In this document: positions 33,714 to 42,083 of the stretch, one piece after another
Numbering within the stretch: the first letter of the stretch is position 1
Layout: the number at the start of each line of letters is the position of its first letter
Source of the DNA: an uncultured Collinsella sp.
GTDB lineage: Bacteria > Actinomycetota > Coriobacteriia > Coriobacteriales > Coriobacteriaceae
Length of the DNA: 64,000 nucleotides
Direction: 5' to 3'
Assembly (NCBI GenBank): GCA_958450865.1
Contig: CAUDNY010000004.1
Span: 1-64,000, forward strand
Notes under the pieces: generated by a model
The model's input: the letters and a program-made list of their open reading frames with translations, nothing else
The model's database searches: none
Told to the model about the DNA's origin: nothing
Made by a program: the position numbers and the translations under genes

Positions 33714-34820
33714 ATGACCATGTTCGCCCGCGATCTTTCCGTCGCGCACTACCGCAGCTTCGATAGCTATCGCCTTGCCCTAGACGACGGCGTGACGATA
33801 CTTGCGGGACCCAACGCGGCGGGAAAGACCAATCTCATAGAGGCGCTGCAGCTGCTGACGAGCGGCGCCTCGTTTAGGCATCCGACCGCAGCCGAGCTCG
33901 TTCATAACGGCGTGGGCTCGTGCAGGGTCGAGCTGAGGCTCGAGGGCGACGGCCGCGTGCTTGATATGGGATTGAGCGCGGAGGACGGTAAGCGCTCGTT
34001 TAGCCGCAACGGCAAGAGATGCTCTGCCGCCGGTGTGCGCGGGGTTCTGCCGAGCGTGCTGTTTTGCCCCGACCATCTGGACATGGTTAAGCGGGGCGCC
34101 AGTGTGCGCCGCGCCGCCCTCGATGACTTTGGCATGCAACTGAGCGCACGCTATGCCGATCTTGCGAGCGCCTATGGGCGCTGCGTGACCCAGCGCAACG
34201 CCTTGCTCAAGGAGACCTGGTGCTGCCGTGAGATGCTCGGCGCGTGGAACGATTCGATTGCCCGCGCGGGCGCGGCTCTGCTCGTGCACCGGTTGGCCCT
34301 GCTCGACCGGCTGGCGGGCCATGTGCGTACTGCCTACGGGCAAGTGGCGTCCGGTGAAGCCGCCAACGTGTCCTATGCGTCCACGCTGGGGGATTTGCCC
34401 CAGGTCGAGGATCGCGAAGAGCTGAAGGGCTGGGCGTACGAGCGCATGCTGGCCGCCCTTGATGAGCACGCCGGCGAGGAAATTCGCCGCGGCGTGACGT
34501 TGGTGGGGCCGCATCGCGACGAGATTGAATTTACCGTGGCGGGTCGCTCCGCCCGTTCATTTGCCAGCCAAGGACAGCAGCGAACGTTGGTACTGTCCTG
34601 GAAGGTGGCCGAGGTGGCCGTGGCTCGCGATGTTCTGGGTACTGCTCCGCTGTTGCTTCTGGACGACGTGATGAGCGAGCTCGACGGCGAGCGTCGCGGC
34701 GCTTTCCTGCGGCTGATCGGCGATGATATCCAGACGGTCATAACCACGACCAACCTGGGGTACTTTACCGATGACCTGCTTGATCGAGCCAAGGTGGTGA
34801 GCATGGGTGAGACGTGCTAA
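33714..34820 (+). CDS. recF: DNA replication and repair protein RecF
   Basis: SMC-like ATPase that helps load RecA at gaps. Walker A GPNAAGKTNLIEAL is near residues 32-45, and the C-terminal region has signature SFASQGQQRTL and Walker B LLLLDDVMSELD. The 368 residues are typical. The start is ATG at 33714, with a second ATG two codons later; neither has a strong Shine-Dalgarno, as expected for a gene coupled to dnaN. Its end overlaps the next gene by 14 nt. Confidence 0.96.
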   Translation: MTMFARDLSVAHYRSFDSYRLALDDGVTILAGPNAAGKTNLIEALQLLTSGASFRHPTAAELVHNGVGSCRVELRLEGDGRVLDMGLSAEDGKRSFSRNGKRCSAAGVRGVLPSVLFCPDHLDMVKRGASVRRAALDDFGMQLSARYADLASAYGRCVTQRNALLKETWCCREMLGAWNDSIARAGAALLVHRLALLDRLAGHVRTAYGQVASGEAANVSYASTLGDLPQVEDREELKGWAYERMLAALDEHAGEEIRRGVTLVGPHRDEIEFTVAGRSARSFASQGQQRTLVLSWKVAEVAVARDVLGTAPLLLLDDVMSELDGERRGAFLRLIGDDIQTVITTTNLGYFTDDLLDRAKVVSMGETC

Positions 34821-35370
34821 TTACGAGCGCGAGAGCGAAACGGTCGCCTTCAGTGGCTTTTTGAACGCAGAGCGCCAGCGCATCCTGGCGGCTGCGACCC
34901 CTGAGCGCCGTGCGCAGATGGAGGCTGCCGAGGAGTCGCGCGCGGTCTATCGCGCGTGGAACGCGGTGTGCTCGGGCACGCGCGAGGGGCGACATGTGAC
35001 GGGCCTGCGCTACCTGCCCGAGTCCAATGAGCTGCTGGTATATCTCGACTCGCCCTCGTGGACGCAGGAAATGACGTTGTTGCGCGAGATCATCCGCGCG
35101 CGCATGGAGCGCGCCGGTGCGCATGTGGACGGCCTGGTGTTCAAAACCACCGCGCCCGGTCACATGCCGCCCGCCGCCAAGGAGCGCCTTCGCCCAGCGA
35201 CGACCGAGCGCCCGCCGGCCCCACACGCCGACCTCAGCGATGCCGAGCGCACCGAGATTGAGCGCCAAGTGGCGCCCATCGAAGACCAAAAACTGCGCGA
35301 GGCCCTCGAGAACGCCATGAGAGCCAGTGCCGAGTGGGCCAAGGGCGTGCAAAGCAAAAAAGAGCCTTAA
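34807..35370 (+). CDS. DUF721/DciA-like protein
   Basis: 187-residue product with the DUF721 pattern: YRAWNAVCSGTREGRHVTGLR followed by LLVYLDSPSWTQEMTLLREIIRARM. In bacteria without DnaC, DciA-type proteins load or hold the replicative helicase DnaB, and this window also encodes DnaB. A charged, Pro-rich C-terminal half follows and resembles no known domain to me. The GTG start lies inside recF (14-nt overlap), and the gene ends just before a terminator. The first 40 residues are an extension with LNAERQRILAAATPERRAQM. Confidence 0.85.
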   Translation: MRRANYERESETVAFSGFLNAERQRILAAATPERRAQMEAAEESRAVYRAWNAVCSGTREGRHVTGLRYLPESNELLVYLDSPSWTQEMTLLREIIRARMERAGAHVDGLVFKTTAPGHMPPAAKERLRPATTERPPAPHADLSDAERTEIERQVAPIEDQKLREALENAMRASAEWAKGVQSKKEP

Positions 35371-35397
35371 ATCGCATCTGGTGGCCTTGTAGAGCCA

Positions 35398-35427
35398 AAT
35401 ACCCTCGTTCCCGAGGGTATTTTTTTA
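35398..35427 (+). terminator. Terminator after the dnaN-recF-DUF721 unit
   Basis: AATACCCTCG pairs with CGAGGGTATT around a short loop, followed by TTTTTT. It separates the replication unit from gyrB. Confidence 0.88.
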
Positions 35428-35475
35428 CGATAAACTAGTAAGGCTGTACACATTTTCTTGACTGAAGGAGGACGT

Positions 35476-37506
35476 GTGGCAAACGAAAACGATTACGATG
35501 GCGGCGAGATTAAGATTCTCGAAGGTCTCGAGGCCGTTCGTAAGCGCCCGGGCATGTATATCGGCTCGACGAGCGCCAGCGGTCTGCATCACCTGGTGTG
35601 GGAGATCGTTGACAACTCTGTCGACGAGGCCATGGCCGGTTTCTGCACCGAGATCCAGGTGACGGTCCACGCCGACAACTCCATCACGGTCGTCGACAAC
35701 GGGCGCGGCATCCCCGTCGACGAGCACCCTGTTAAAAAGATCCCGACGCTCGAGGTTGTCATGACGATCTTGCACGCCGGCGGTAAGTTCGATAACTCGG
35801 CCTATAAGGTCTCGGGCGGCCTGCACGGCGTGGGCATCTCCGTCGTCAACGCACTGTCCAAGCGTGTGGTCGTTCAGGTTCGTCGCGATGGCAACACCTA
35901 CGAGATGGAGTTCTCGCGCGGCAAGACCGTCAAGAAGATGGAGGTCGTGGGCACCTCGGATTCGACGGGCACCACCGTCACCTTCTGGCCCGACGACGAG
36001 ATCTTCGAGACCTGCATCTACGATTTCGATACGCTGCATAACCGTCTGCAGGAGACGGCGTTCCTCAATAAGAACCTCAAAATCGTGCTGACCGACGAGC
36101 GCGAAGCGACTCCCCACGTGGAGGAGTTTTGCTACGAGGGCGGCATCATCGACTTCGTCAAGTTCCTCAACGAGGGCAAGGACGTCCCCGAGGCCTTTAA
36201 GGAGCCCATCTACATTGAGGGCAAATCGGACCCGGACGCGCCTGTGGCCAAGATGGGCGAGGTCGAGGTTTCCCTGCAGTGGAATAGCGGCTACGGCGAG
36301 AACGTCATGTCGTTTGCCAACGACATCTACACCCCCGAAGGCGGCATGCACCTTGAGGGCTTCCGTACCGCGCTCACCCGCGTGATCAACGATTACGCGC
36401 GCAAGCAGAACCTGCTCAAGGAAAAAGACGCCAACCTGACCGGCGACGATGTGCGCGAGGGCCTTTCGGCCGTTATCTCGGTCAAACTGCCCGATCCGCA
36501 GTTTGAGGGCCAGACCAAGGCCAAGCTCGGCAGCTCCTATATGCGCGCGCTGACGCTCAAGATCGTGACCGACGGCCTTGCCGATTACCTCGAGGAGCAT
36601 CCCAAGCCCGCTCGTGAGATCGTCAAGAAGGCCCAACAGGCCTGCAAGGCGCGCAATGCCGCCCGCAAGGCGCGCGAGGCGACCCGTCGCAAGAGTCTGC
36701 TCGAGACGGCGTCCCTGCCCGGTAAGCTCGCTGACTGCTCGGTGCGTGATGCCGAGCTGACTGAGCTCTTTATCGTAGAGGGCGACTCGGCAGGCGGCTC
36801 GGCCAAGGACGGCCGTCGCCGAGACATCCAGGCGATTCTGCCTCTGCGCGGCAAGATCTTGAACGTCGAGCGCGTGGGCGATCATCGTGCGTTCTCGAGC
36901 GACACCATCCAGTCGCTCATCACCGCGATCGGCTGCGGCGTCACGACGAGCGCCGGCGACGGCGGCGACTTTGATATCACCAAGGCGCGCTACCACAAGA
37001 TCATCATCATGACCGATGCAGACGTCGACGGTGCGCATATCCGAATCCTGCTGCTGACGTTCTTCTACAAGTACATGCGCCCGTTGATTGACGCCGGCTA
37101 CGTGTACGTCGCTTGCCCGCCTATCTTTGGCATCAAGGTGCGCAACAAGATTCACTACGTGTATCCCAACGGCCGCCAGCCCGAAGACGAGATCCTGCGC
37201 GACACCATCCAGAGTCTGGGCCTGAATCCCGACGACAACGACGAGGATGGCAAGGCCAAGGACGGCAAGATCACCAAGAAACGCAAGGGCTACACCGTCC
37301 AGCGCTACAAGGGCCTGGGCGAGATGGACCCCAAGCAGCTTGCCTCGACGACGATGGACCCCAAGACCCGCATCCTGCAGCGTGTGTCGATCGAAGACGC
37401 CGTGGTGGCGGACCGCGCCGTGCGCGAACTGATGGGTTCCGAGGTCGGCTATCGCCGTGAGTACATCGAGAAACACGCCCACGACGCACGATTCTTGGAT
37501 GCCTAA
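35476..37506 (+). CDS. gyrB: DNA gyrase subunit B
   Basis: ATPase subunit of gyrase, 676 residues. The GHKL domain has EIVDNSVDEAMAGFC, VVDNGRGIPVDEHP and GGLHGVGISVVNAL. The transducer carries the QTKAKLGSS region. The TOPRIM domain has LFIVEGDSAGGSAKDGRRRD, PLRGKILNVE and DADVDGAHIR. The C-terminal RYKGLGEMDP and QLASTTMDP are standard. I chose the GTG at 35476 (Met-Ala-Asn-Glu) because of AAGGAGG just upstream. A long inverted repeat separates it from gyrA. Confidence 0.97.
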   Translation: MANENDYDGGEIKILEGLEAVRKRPGMYIGSTSASGLHHLVWEIVDNSVDEAMAGFCTEIQVTVHADNSITVVDNGRGIPVDEHPVKKIPTLEVVMTILHAGGKFDNSAYKVSGGLHGVGISVVNALSKRVVVQVRRDGNTYEMEFSRGKTVKKMEVVGTSDSTGTTVTFWPDDEIFETCIYDFDTLHNRLQETAFLNKNLKIVLTDEREATPHVEEFCYEGGIIDFVKFLNEGKDVPEAFKEPIYIEGKSDPDAPVAKMGEVEVSLQWNSGYGENVMSFANDIYTPEGGMHLEGFRTALTRVINDYARKQNLLKEKDANLTGDDVREGLSAVISVKLPDPQFEGQTKAKLGSSYMRALTLKIVTDGLADYLEEHPKPAREIVKKAQQACKARNAARKAREATRRKSLLETASLPGKLADCSVRDAELTELFIVEGDSAGGSAKDGRRRDIQAILPLRGKILNVERVGDHRAFSSDTIQSLITAIGCGVTTSAGDGGDFDITKARYHKIIIMTDADVDGAHIRILLLTFFYKYMRPLIDAGYVYVACPPIFGIKVRNKIHYVYPNGRQPEDEILRDTIQSLGLNPDDNDEDGKAKDGKITKKRKGYTVQRYKGLGEMDPKQLASTTMDPKTRILQRVSIEDAVVADRAVRELMGSEVGYRREYIEKHAHDARFLDA

Positions 37507-37512
37507 TCCCTG

Positions 37513-37613
37513 CGGCTTTCCCAGCCACCGCACCTTCGCCCTCAATCGTCGGTCGCGTACCCAAGTACGCTTCCCTCCTCTTTCGGGCGAATCTGCGGCA
37601 CCTGGAAAAGCCG
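37513..37613. repeat. Long imperfect inverted repeat between gyrB and gyrA
   Basis: Arms of 29 nt (37513-37541 and 37585-37613) match at 23 of 29 positions when one is inverted. The 43-nt centre holds its own stem GCGTAC-ccaa-GTACGC (37555-37570). There is no T-run, so it is not a plain terminator. Similar long inverted repeats with other arm sequences lie at 40495, 62353 and 62596. Confidence 0.8.
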
Positions 37614-37661
37614 TCTCCGTGGTAGGGAACTAATGAACCACGCAAACCATGAGGAGGTAAC

Positions 37662-40403
37662 GTGGCAGACGATATCAACAACAACGAGGGTGTGGACGAG
37701 GCCGGCGACGCCGGCATGCCCGATGATCTGAAGCGCCTGCTTGCCCGCGCTGAGCAGGGCGAGGACGGCGATCCGGATGCCTATAACCCCGATGCCGATG
37801 ATGATGAGGAAGAGGACGACGACGCCGAGCTCGAGGAGAGCTTTGGCGAAGTCGACCGTGGCGCCTCGGCCGGCGAGGATATCAACGGCGGTCAGCTCCA
37901 GATTTCGGAGTTCGGTCGCGAGATGAAGCAGTCGTTTATCGAGTATTCGATGTCGGTTATCACGGCGCGCGCCCTGCCGGACGTGCGCGACGGCTTAAAG
38001 CCGGTGCACCGCCGCATCCTGTATGCGATGAACGAGAGCGGCATCTACCCCAACCGCCCACATAAGAAGTCGGCCTGGACGGTCGGCGAAGTTATCGGTA
38101 AGTACCACCCGCATGGCGACTTCGCGGTCTATGAAGCCATGGTCCGCCTGGCGCAGTGGTTCTCCATGCGCACGCCGCTCATCGACGGTCACGGCAACTT
38201 CGGCAACATCGACGGCGACGGCGCGGCAGCCATGCGTTACACCGAGAGCCGCCTGGCCAAGCCCGCCATGGAACTGCTGCGTGACTTGCAGAAGGATACC
38301 GTCGACTGGCAGCCCAACTACGACGAATCGCTCGCCGAGCCCGTGGCACTGCCTGCGCGCTTCCCCAATTTGCTGGTCAACGGCAGCCAGGGCATCGCCG
38401 TCGGCATGGCCACCAACATCGCCCCGCATAACCTCGCCGAGGCGATCGAGGCCACCTGCTACCTGATCGACAACCCCGACGCCACCGTCGACGAGCTCAT
38501 GCAGATCATGCCCGGTCCGGACTTCCCCACCGGCGCCATCATCATGGGCAGCGCCGGCATTAAGCAGAGCTACGAGACCGGCCGCGGCTCCATTACCGTG
38601 CGTGCCAAGGCACACGTGGAGTCCACCAAGACCGGTCGCAGCCGCCTGGTCTTTACCGAGATTCCCTACATGGTCAACAAAGGCACCCTGCAGGAGAAGA
38701 TCGCCCAGCTCGTCAACGACAAGCGCATCGAGGGCATCTCGGATATGCGCGATGAGTCCAACCAGAAGGGCATCCGTCTGGTTATCGAGCTCAAGAAGGG
38801 CGTCATCCCGCAGGTCGTGCTCAACAACCTGTATAAGTACACCTCGCTGCAGACGACCTTTGGCGCCAACAACCTGGCGCTTGTCAACGGCGTTCCCAAA
38901 TGCCTGAGCCTGCGCGAGATGCTGCAGCACTATATCGACCACCAGGTCGACGTCGTCACCCGCCGCACCCGCTTCGACCTTAAGAAGGCCCAGGCCCGCG
39001 CTCATATCCTTGAGGGCTACTTGATGGCCCTTGACCATATCGATGAGGTCATTAGCATTATCCGCTCCTCGCAGACCGACTCCGAGGCCAGCAGCCGCCT
39101 GATCGAGCGTTTTGGCTTTACGCCCGAGCAGACCACGGCCATCCTCGAGATGAAGCTGCGCCGCCTGACCGGCCTGGAGCGCGACAAGATTCAGGAAGAG
39201 TTGGACGGCCTGCGCCGCGCCATCGCCTACTACGAGGACCTGCTGGCGCACGAGGAGAAGATCCTGGGCGTCATCAAGGAAGAGATGCGCGAGATCTCCA
39301 AGAAGTTTGGCGACAAGCGCCGCACCGAGATCAGCCAGGTTGAGAAGGACCTGGATGTCGAGGACCTCATCGCCGACGAGGATATGGTTGTGACCATCAC
39401 CCACACCGGCTATGTCAAGCGCATTCCGGTGGCCGCCTACCGTGCCCAGAAGCGCGGTGGCAAGGGCGTGTCGGGCGTCAACCTCAAAGAGGACGACGTT
39501 ATCGATGAGATGTTCATCGCGTCCACGCACGAGTACGTGCTGTTCTTCTCGAGCAAGGGCAAGGTCTATCGTCTGAAGGTGCACGAGCTGCCGGTGGGTA
39601 CGCGCCAGGCGCGCGGTACCGCGATCGTCAACCTGCTGCCTTTCGAGGAGGGCGAGAAGATCGCGAGCGTCATCAGCTGCCGCGAGTTCCCGGCCGACGA
39701 GTACCTGATGTTTGCCACCAAGAGTGGCATGGTCAAGAAGACCGTGATGAGCGCATACGACCGTAGCCGCCGCGACGGCCTGATCGCTATCAACCTGCGC
39801 GACGACGACGCGCTGCTGAACGTGCGCCGCGTGCGCGAGGGCGACAAGATTATCCTGGCCACCACCGCGGGCAAGGCGATCATGTTCTCCGAGGAGCAGG
39901 TGCGCGCCACCGGCCGCGACACCAGCGGCGTCCGCGGTATCGGCATGAAGGACGGCGTGAGCGTTCTGGGCATGGAGGTCACTAACGGCAACGGCGATCT
40001 GTTCGTCATCACCGAGCGCGGCTACGGCAAGCGCACGCCGGTTGCGGACTACCCGGAGCAGAATCGCGGCGGCCAGGGCGTCTACACCATCCAAATGACC
40101 GAGCGTAAGGGTAATCTTGCGGCTATGAAGACGGTGGGCCCGCAGCACGAGCTGTTCATCGTGACGGAGGGCGCGACGGTCATTCGCGTCAAGACCGACG
40201 AGATCAGCCAGACTGGCCGCGCCACCCAGGGCGTCAAGATGATGACCGTCGACGACAACGACCGCATCTGCGCTGTCGCCCGTATGACGGCAGCCAAAGA
40301 GAAACCCGAAGGTGAAACCACGGAAAACGGCTCTGCCCCCGAAGAAACCCCTGTCGATCTATGCGACGGCAACGACATGCCAGAAGATCTCCTAGACGAG
40401 TAA
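37662..40403 (+). CDS. gyrA: DNA gyrase subunit A
   Basis: Breakage-reunion subunit, 913 residues. The catalytic Tyr193 is in AAMRYTESR, and MSVITARALPDVRDGLKPVHRR is typical (shown in part). The quinolone-resistance region reads HPHGDFAVYEAMVRLAQ: Phe154 (codon TTC, 38121-38123) and Glu158 take the places of E. coli Ser83 and Asp87. Residues 1-80 are an extension with an acidic run (DADDDEEEDDDAELEE) ahead of the usual start. The C-terminal beta-pinwheel has the GyrA box QRGGKGV. GTG start with GAGGAGG 7 nt upstream. Confidence 0.97.
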   Translation: MADDINNNEGVDEAGDAGMPDDLKRLLARAEQGEDGDPDAYNPDADDDEEEDDDAELEESFGEVDRGASAGEDINGGQLQISEFGREMKQSFIEYSMSVITARALPDVRDGLKPVHRRILYAMNESGIYPNRPHKKSAWTVGEVIGKYHPHGDFAVYEAMVRLAQWFSMRTPLIDGHGNFGNIDGDGAAAMRYTESRLAKPAMELLRDLQKDTVDWQPNYDESLAEPVALPARFPNLLVNGSQGIAVGMATNIAPHNLAEAIEATCYLIDNPDATVDELMQIMPGPDFPTGAIIMGSAGIKQSYETGRGSITVRAKAHVESTKTGRSRLVFTEIPYMVNKGTLQEKIAQLVNDKRIEGISDMRDESNQKGIRLVIELKKGVIPQVVLNNLYKYTSLQTTFGANNLALVNGVPKCLSLREMLQHYIDHQVDVVTRRTRFDLKKAQARAHILEGYLMALDHIDEVISIIRSSQTDSEASSRLIERFGFTPEQTTAILEMKLRRLTGLERDKIQEELDGLRRAIAYYEDLLAHEEKILGVIKEEMREISKKFGDKRRTEISQVEKDLDVEDLIADEDMVVTITHTGYVKRIPVAAYRAQKRGGKGVSGVNLKEDDVIDEMFIASTHEYVLFFSSKGKVYRLKVHELPVGTRQARGTAIVNLLPFEEGEKIASVISCREFPADEYLMFATKSGMVKKTVMSAYDRSRRDGLIAINLRDDDALLNVRRVREGDKIILATTAGKAIMFSEEQVRATGRDTSGVRGIGMKDGVSVLGMEVTNGNGDLFVITERGYGKRTPVADYPEQNRGGQGVYTIQMTERKGNLAAMKTVGPQHELFIVTEGATVIRVKTDEISQTGRATQGVKMMTVDDNDRICAVARMTAAKEKPEGETTENGSAPEETPVDLCDGNDMPEDLLDE

Positions 40404-40443
40404 GAGGCCCTAGCTGGTAAAAAATATCAGACCTCATATATCG

Positions 40444-40476
40444 GCGGTCGGCGCACTGCGCGTCGACCGCTTTTTT
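40444..40476 (+). terminator. Terminator after gyrA
   Basis: GCGGTCG...CGACCGC stem with an inner GCGC pairing, followed by six T, 41 nt past the gyrA stop. Confidence 0.85.
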
Positions 40477-40494
40477 GACAATCTTGGACCCGCG

Positions 40495-40630
40495 TTCGCC
40501 CCGGCCGCATGGCGGCACATGAAGTCGATCGCGAGTTCCGCACGAGCCGGAGAGCACTTAATGTGCTCTCCGTGCGAGCCAGGACTGTCCGAGCAGGCGA
40601 CTTCATGTGCCGCCATGCGGCCGGGGCGAA
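40495..40630. repeat. Perfect 33-bp inverted repeat forming a 136-nt hairpin
   Basis: Arms 40495-40527 and 40598-40630 are perfect inverted copies. Inside lies a second stem: CGCACG (40539-40544) with CGTGCG (40571-40576), and GAGAGCAC (40550-40557) with GTGCTCTC (40563-40570), closed by TTAAT. It sits between the gyrA terminator and the tRNA promoter and has no coding frame. Confidence 0.9.
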
Positions 40631-40658
40631 CCCCTCCCAAAGATTTTCAAAAAAGTTG

Positions 40659-40688
40659 TTGACGCGCGCGTAACGACTCGTCTAATAT
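40659..40688 (+). promoter_or_regulatory. Promoter of the tRNA-Ile/Ala/Ile cluster
   Basis: TTGACG (40659-40664), an 18-nt spacer and TAATAT (40683-40688), 14 nt before the first tRNA. Confidence 0.6.
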
Positions 40689-40702
40689 ATCCCTTGCGCG
40701 AT

Positions 40703-40779
40703 GGACCTGTAGCTCAGTTGGTTAGAGCGTCCGGCTGATAACCGGGAGGTCACAAGTTCGAATCTTGTCAGGTCCACCA
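40703..40779 (+). tRNA. tRNA-Ile (anticodon GAT), copy 1
   Basis: 77-nt cloverleaf: acceptor GGACCTG/CAGGTCC, anticodon loop CTGATAA, T-arm ACAAG-TTCGAAT-CTTGT, with ACCA encoded. It is identical to the copy at 40927. Ile and Ala tRNA genes after gyrA are common in actinobacteria. Confidence 0.97.
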
Positions 40780-40793
40780 CTTTCTTTCGCAAT

Positions 40794-40832
40794 AAACACC
40801 CCAGCGAGAGCCGAGTCGCCGCTGGGGTGTTT
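40794..40832 (+). terminator. Hairpin between tRNA-Ile and tRNA-Ala
   Basis: AAACACCCCAGCG pairs perfectly with CGCTGGGGTGTTT around 13 nt. Only TTATTA follows. It may be a partial terminator or a processing signal, since no clear new promoter precedes tRNA-Ala. Confidence 0.55.
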
Positions 40833-40846
40833 ATTACTGTCTCCGT

Positions 40847-40922
40847 GGGGGTTTAGCTCAGCTGGGAGAGCGCGGGCTTTGCAAGCCTGAGGTCAGGGGT
40901 TCGATCCCCCTAACCTCCACCA
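40847..40922 (+). tRNA. tRNA-Ala (anticodon TGC)
   Basis: 76-nt cloverleaf: acceptor GGGGGTT/AACCTCC, anticodon loop TTTGCAA, T-arm AGGGG-TTCGATC-CCCCT, with ACCA encoded. It is followed after 4 nt by the second tRNA-Ile. Confidence 0.96.
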
Positions 40923-40926
40923 TGAT

Positions 40927-41003
40927 GGACCTGTAGCTCAGTTGGTTAGAGCGTCCGGCTGATAACCGGGAGGTCACAAGTTCGAATCTTGTCAGGTCCA
41001 CCA
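40927..41003 (+). tRNA. tRNA-Ile (anticodon GAT), copy 2
   Basis: Identical over all 77 nt to the copy at 40703-40779, 224 bp away, which suggests recent local duplication or gene conversion. It encodes ACCA and ends the cluster ahead of the terminator at 41018. Confidence 0.97.
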
Positions 41004-41017
41004 TCAAAACTGTGAAG

Positions 41018-41047
41018 AGCCTTGGGGCGTTGCCTCGGGGCTTTTTT
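41018..41047 (+). terminator. Terminator of the tRNA cluster
   Basis: AGCCTTGGGG and CCTCGGGGCT pair with G-T wobbles around CGTTG, and six T follow. It is 15 nt past tRNA-Ile copy 2. Confidence 0.8.
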
Positions 41048-41162
41048 CTTGCCTGCGATAAATCTCATTTTGGTTTTGTGTGCTGTGCGAAAGATTGGGT
41101 AGTATAGCTATTCAATGCGGCGACCCTGCCGTGTGTTAACCGCTACGTACCGGAGGTGTTCC

Positions 41163-41663
41163 ATGGTTCGTGTCGACATAGAGACCATCGTCATGGCCGC
41201 CGGTCCCGTGCCATCGCTTATCGTGCTTCGTGAGCGCTGCGGCAAGTCGGACTCGCCCGCGCCACTGCGTTCCCTTTCCATTCAGACTGGTTCGTTTGAG
41301 GCCGCGGCCATTAGCCGCGGCATCGATAGCGGCCGCGCCGAGCGCCCGATTACCCATGACCTTCTGCTCGATACTGTTAGCGCCCTGGGCGTCAAGCTCG
41401 AGCGCATCGAGATCGTTCGCGCCGAGCCGCCGGTGTTCTACGCGACGATCGTCGTACTGGCCGATGGTGACGAGCACAAGATTGACGCCCGCCCCAGTGA
41501 TGCCATTGCCCTTGCCGTGCGCAGCAATGCTCCCATGTTTGTGGAGGACGATATCATGAATCGCCTGGGCACCGTTTCTGCCCATGCCGAGGAAGTTGAC
41601 GACGAGCAGGAGTTCGAGAAGTTCGACGAGTTCGTCCACACGCTCTCTCCCGATGACTTCTAA
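41163..41663 (+). CDS. Bifunctional nuclease family (DUF151) protein
   Basis: 166-residue protein matching the BFN/DUF151 family, whose plant and bacterial members were reported to have RNase and DNase activity. Landmarks are RPITHDLLLDTVSALGVKLERIEIV, FYATIVVLADGDEHKIDARPSDAIALAVRSNAPMFVEDDI (quoted here in part: KIDARPSDAIALAVRS) and an acidic C-terminus with DDEQEFEKFDEF. I chose the ATG at 41163, which has GGAGG 7 nt upstream. It starts a unit with two small genes of unknown function. Confidence 0.88.
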   Translation: MVRVDIETIVMAAGPVPSLIVLRERCGKSDSPAPLRSLSIQTGSFEAAAISRGIDSGRAERPITHDLLLDTVSALGVKLERIEIVRAEPPVFYATIVVLADGDEHKIDARPSDAIALAVRSNAPMFVEDDIMNRLGTVSAHAEEVDDEQEFEKFDEFVHTLSPDDF

Positions 41664-42053
41664 ATGCGGGGCGGCCAGGATGCGGGGCGTTCGCTGATGG
41701 CCGGCGGTATGTCGGCTGAGGCGGCGACCATTGCGCGTGAGGCCCAGATGCGCTCGGAGGCTTCTGAGGCGGCTCGCATTGCCTATGTGACGCAGGCCCG
41801 CACGCTTCGCGAGCGCCGCGGTTCGTTTATCAAGATGGTTGTCGTCTCCGCCCTTGTCGCGGCAATCTGCTCGCGCCTTCGTGGTACAGTTGGTGCGCTT
41901 GGGTTTTCGATCTCTACGGGCCTCGTGATCTGGGGTGTGGTCGATGCGGTAATGCTGACCAGTCAGATCAAGGTGCTCGACAAGCGCGCAATGGATATGA
42001 TGCGCGCCCGCGACGCTGCCGCCAGGATCGCCGCCGAGGCACAAGAACTGTAA
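41664..42053 (+). CDS. Small membrane-associated protein, unknown function
   Basis: The ATG directly follows the TAA of the nuclease gene (TAAATG), so translation is coupled. The 129-residue product has an Ala/Arg/Glu-rich helical N-terminus (AATIAREAQMRSEASEAARI), a hydrophobic region that may form two short helices (about 58-68 and 78-100, MVVVSALVAAI and ALGFSISTGLVIWGVVDAVML) and a second Ala/Arg-rich helix at the C-terminus. I do not recognise a family. Confidence 0.6.
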   Translation: MRGGQDAGRSLMAGGMSAEAATIAREAQMRSEASEAARIAYVTQARTLRERRGSFIKMVVVSALVAAICSRLRGTVGALGFSISTGLVIWGVVDAVMLTSQIKVLDKRAMDMMRARDAAARIAAEAQEL

Positions 42054-42083
42054 CGACGCCAGACTCGATGGGAAGGTCTAAAG

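Noticed and set aside
35425..37545. Very long minus-strand open frame across gyrB
   Set aside because: High-GC third positions keep the antisense frame open. gyrB on the plus strand is unambiguous.
37995..40148. Long minus-strand open frame across gyrA
   Set aside because: Antisense shadow of gyrA with no recognisable protein features.
40703..41003. tRNA-Ile/Ala as a remnant of an rRNA operon spacer
   Set aside because: No 16S or 23S sequence is nearby, and Ile/Ala tRNA genes after gyrA are common in actinobacteria without rRNA.
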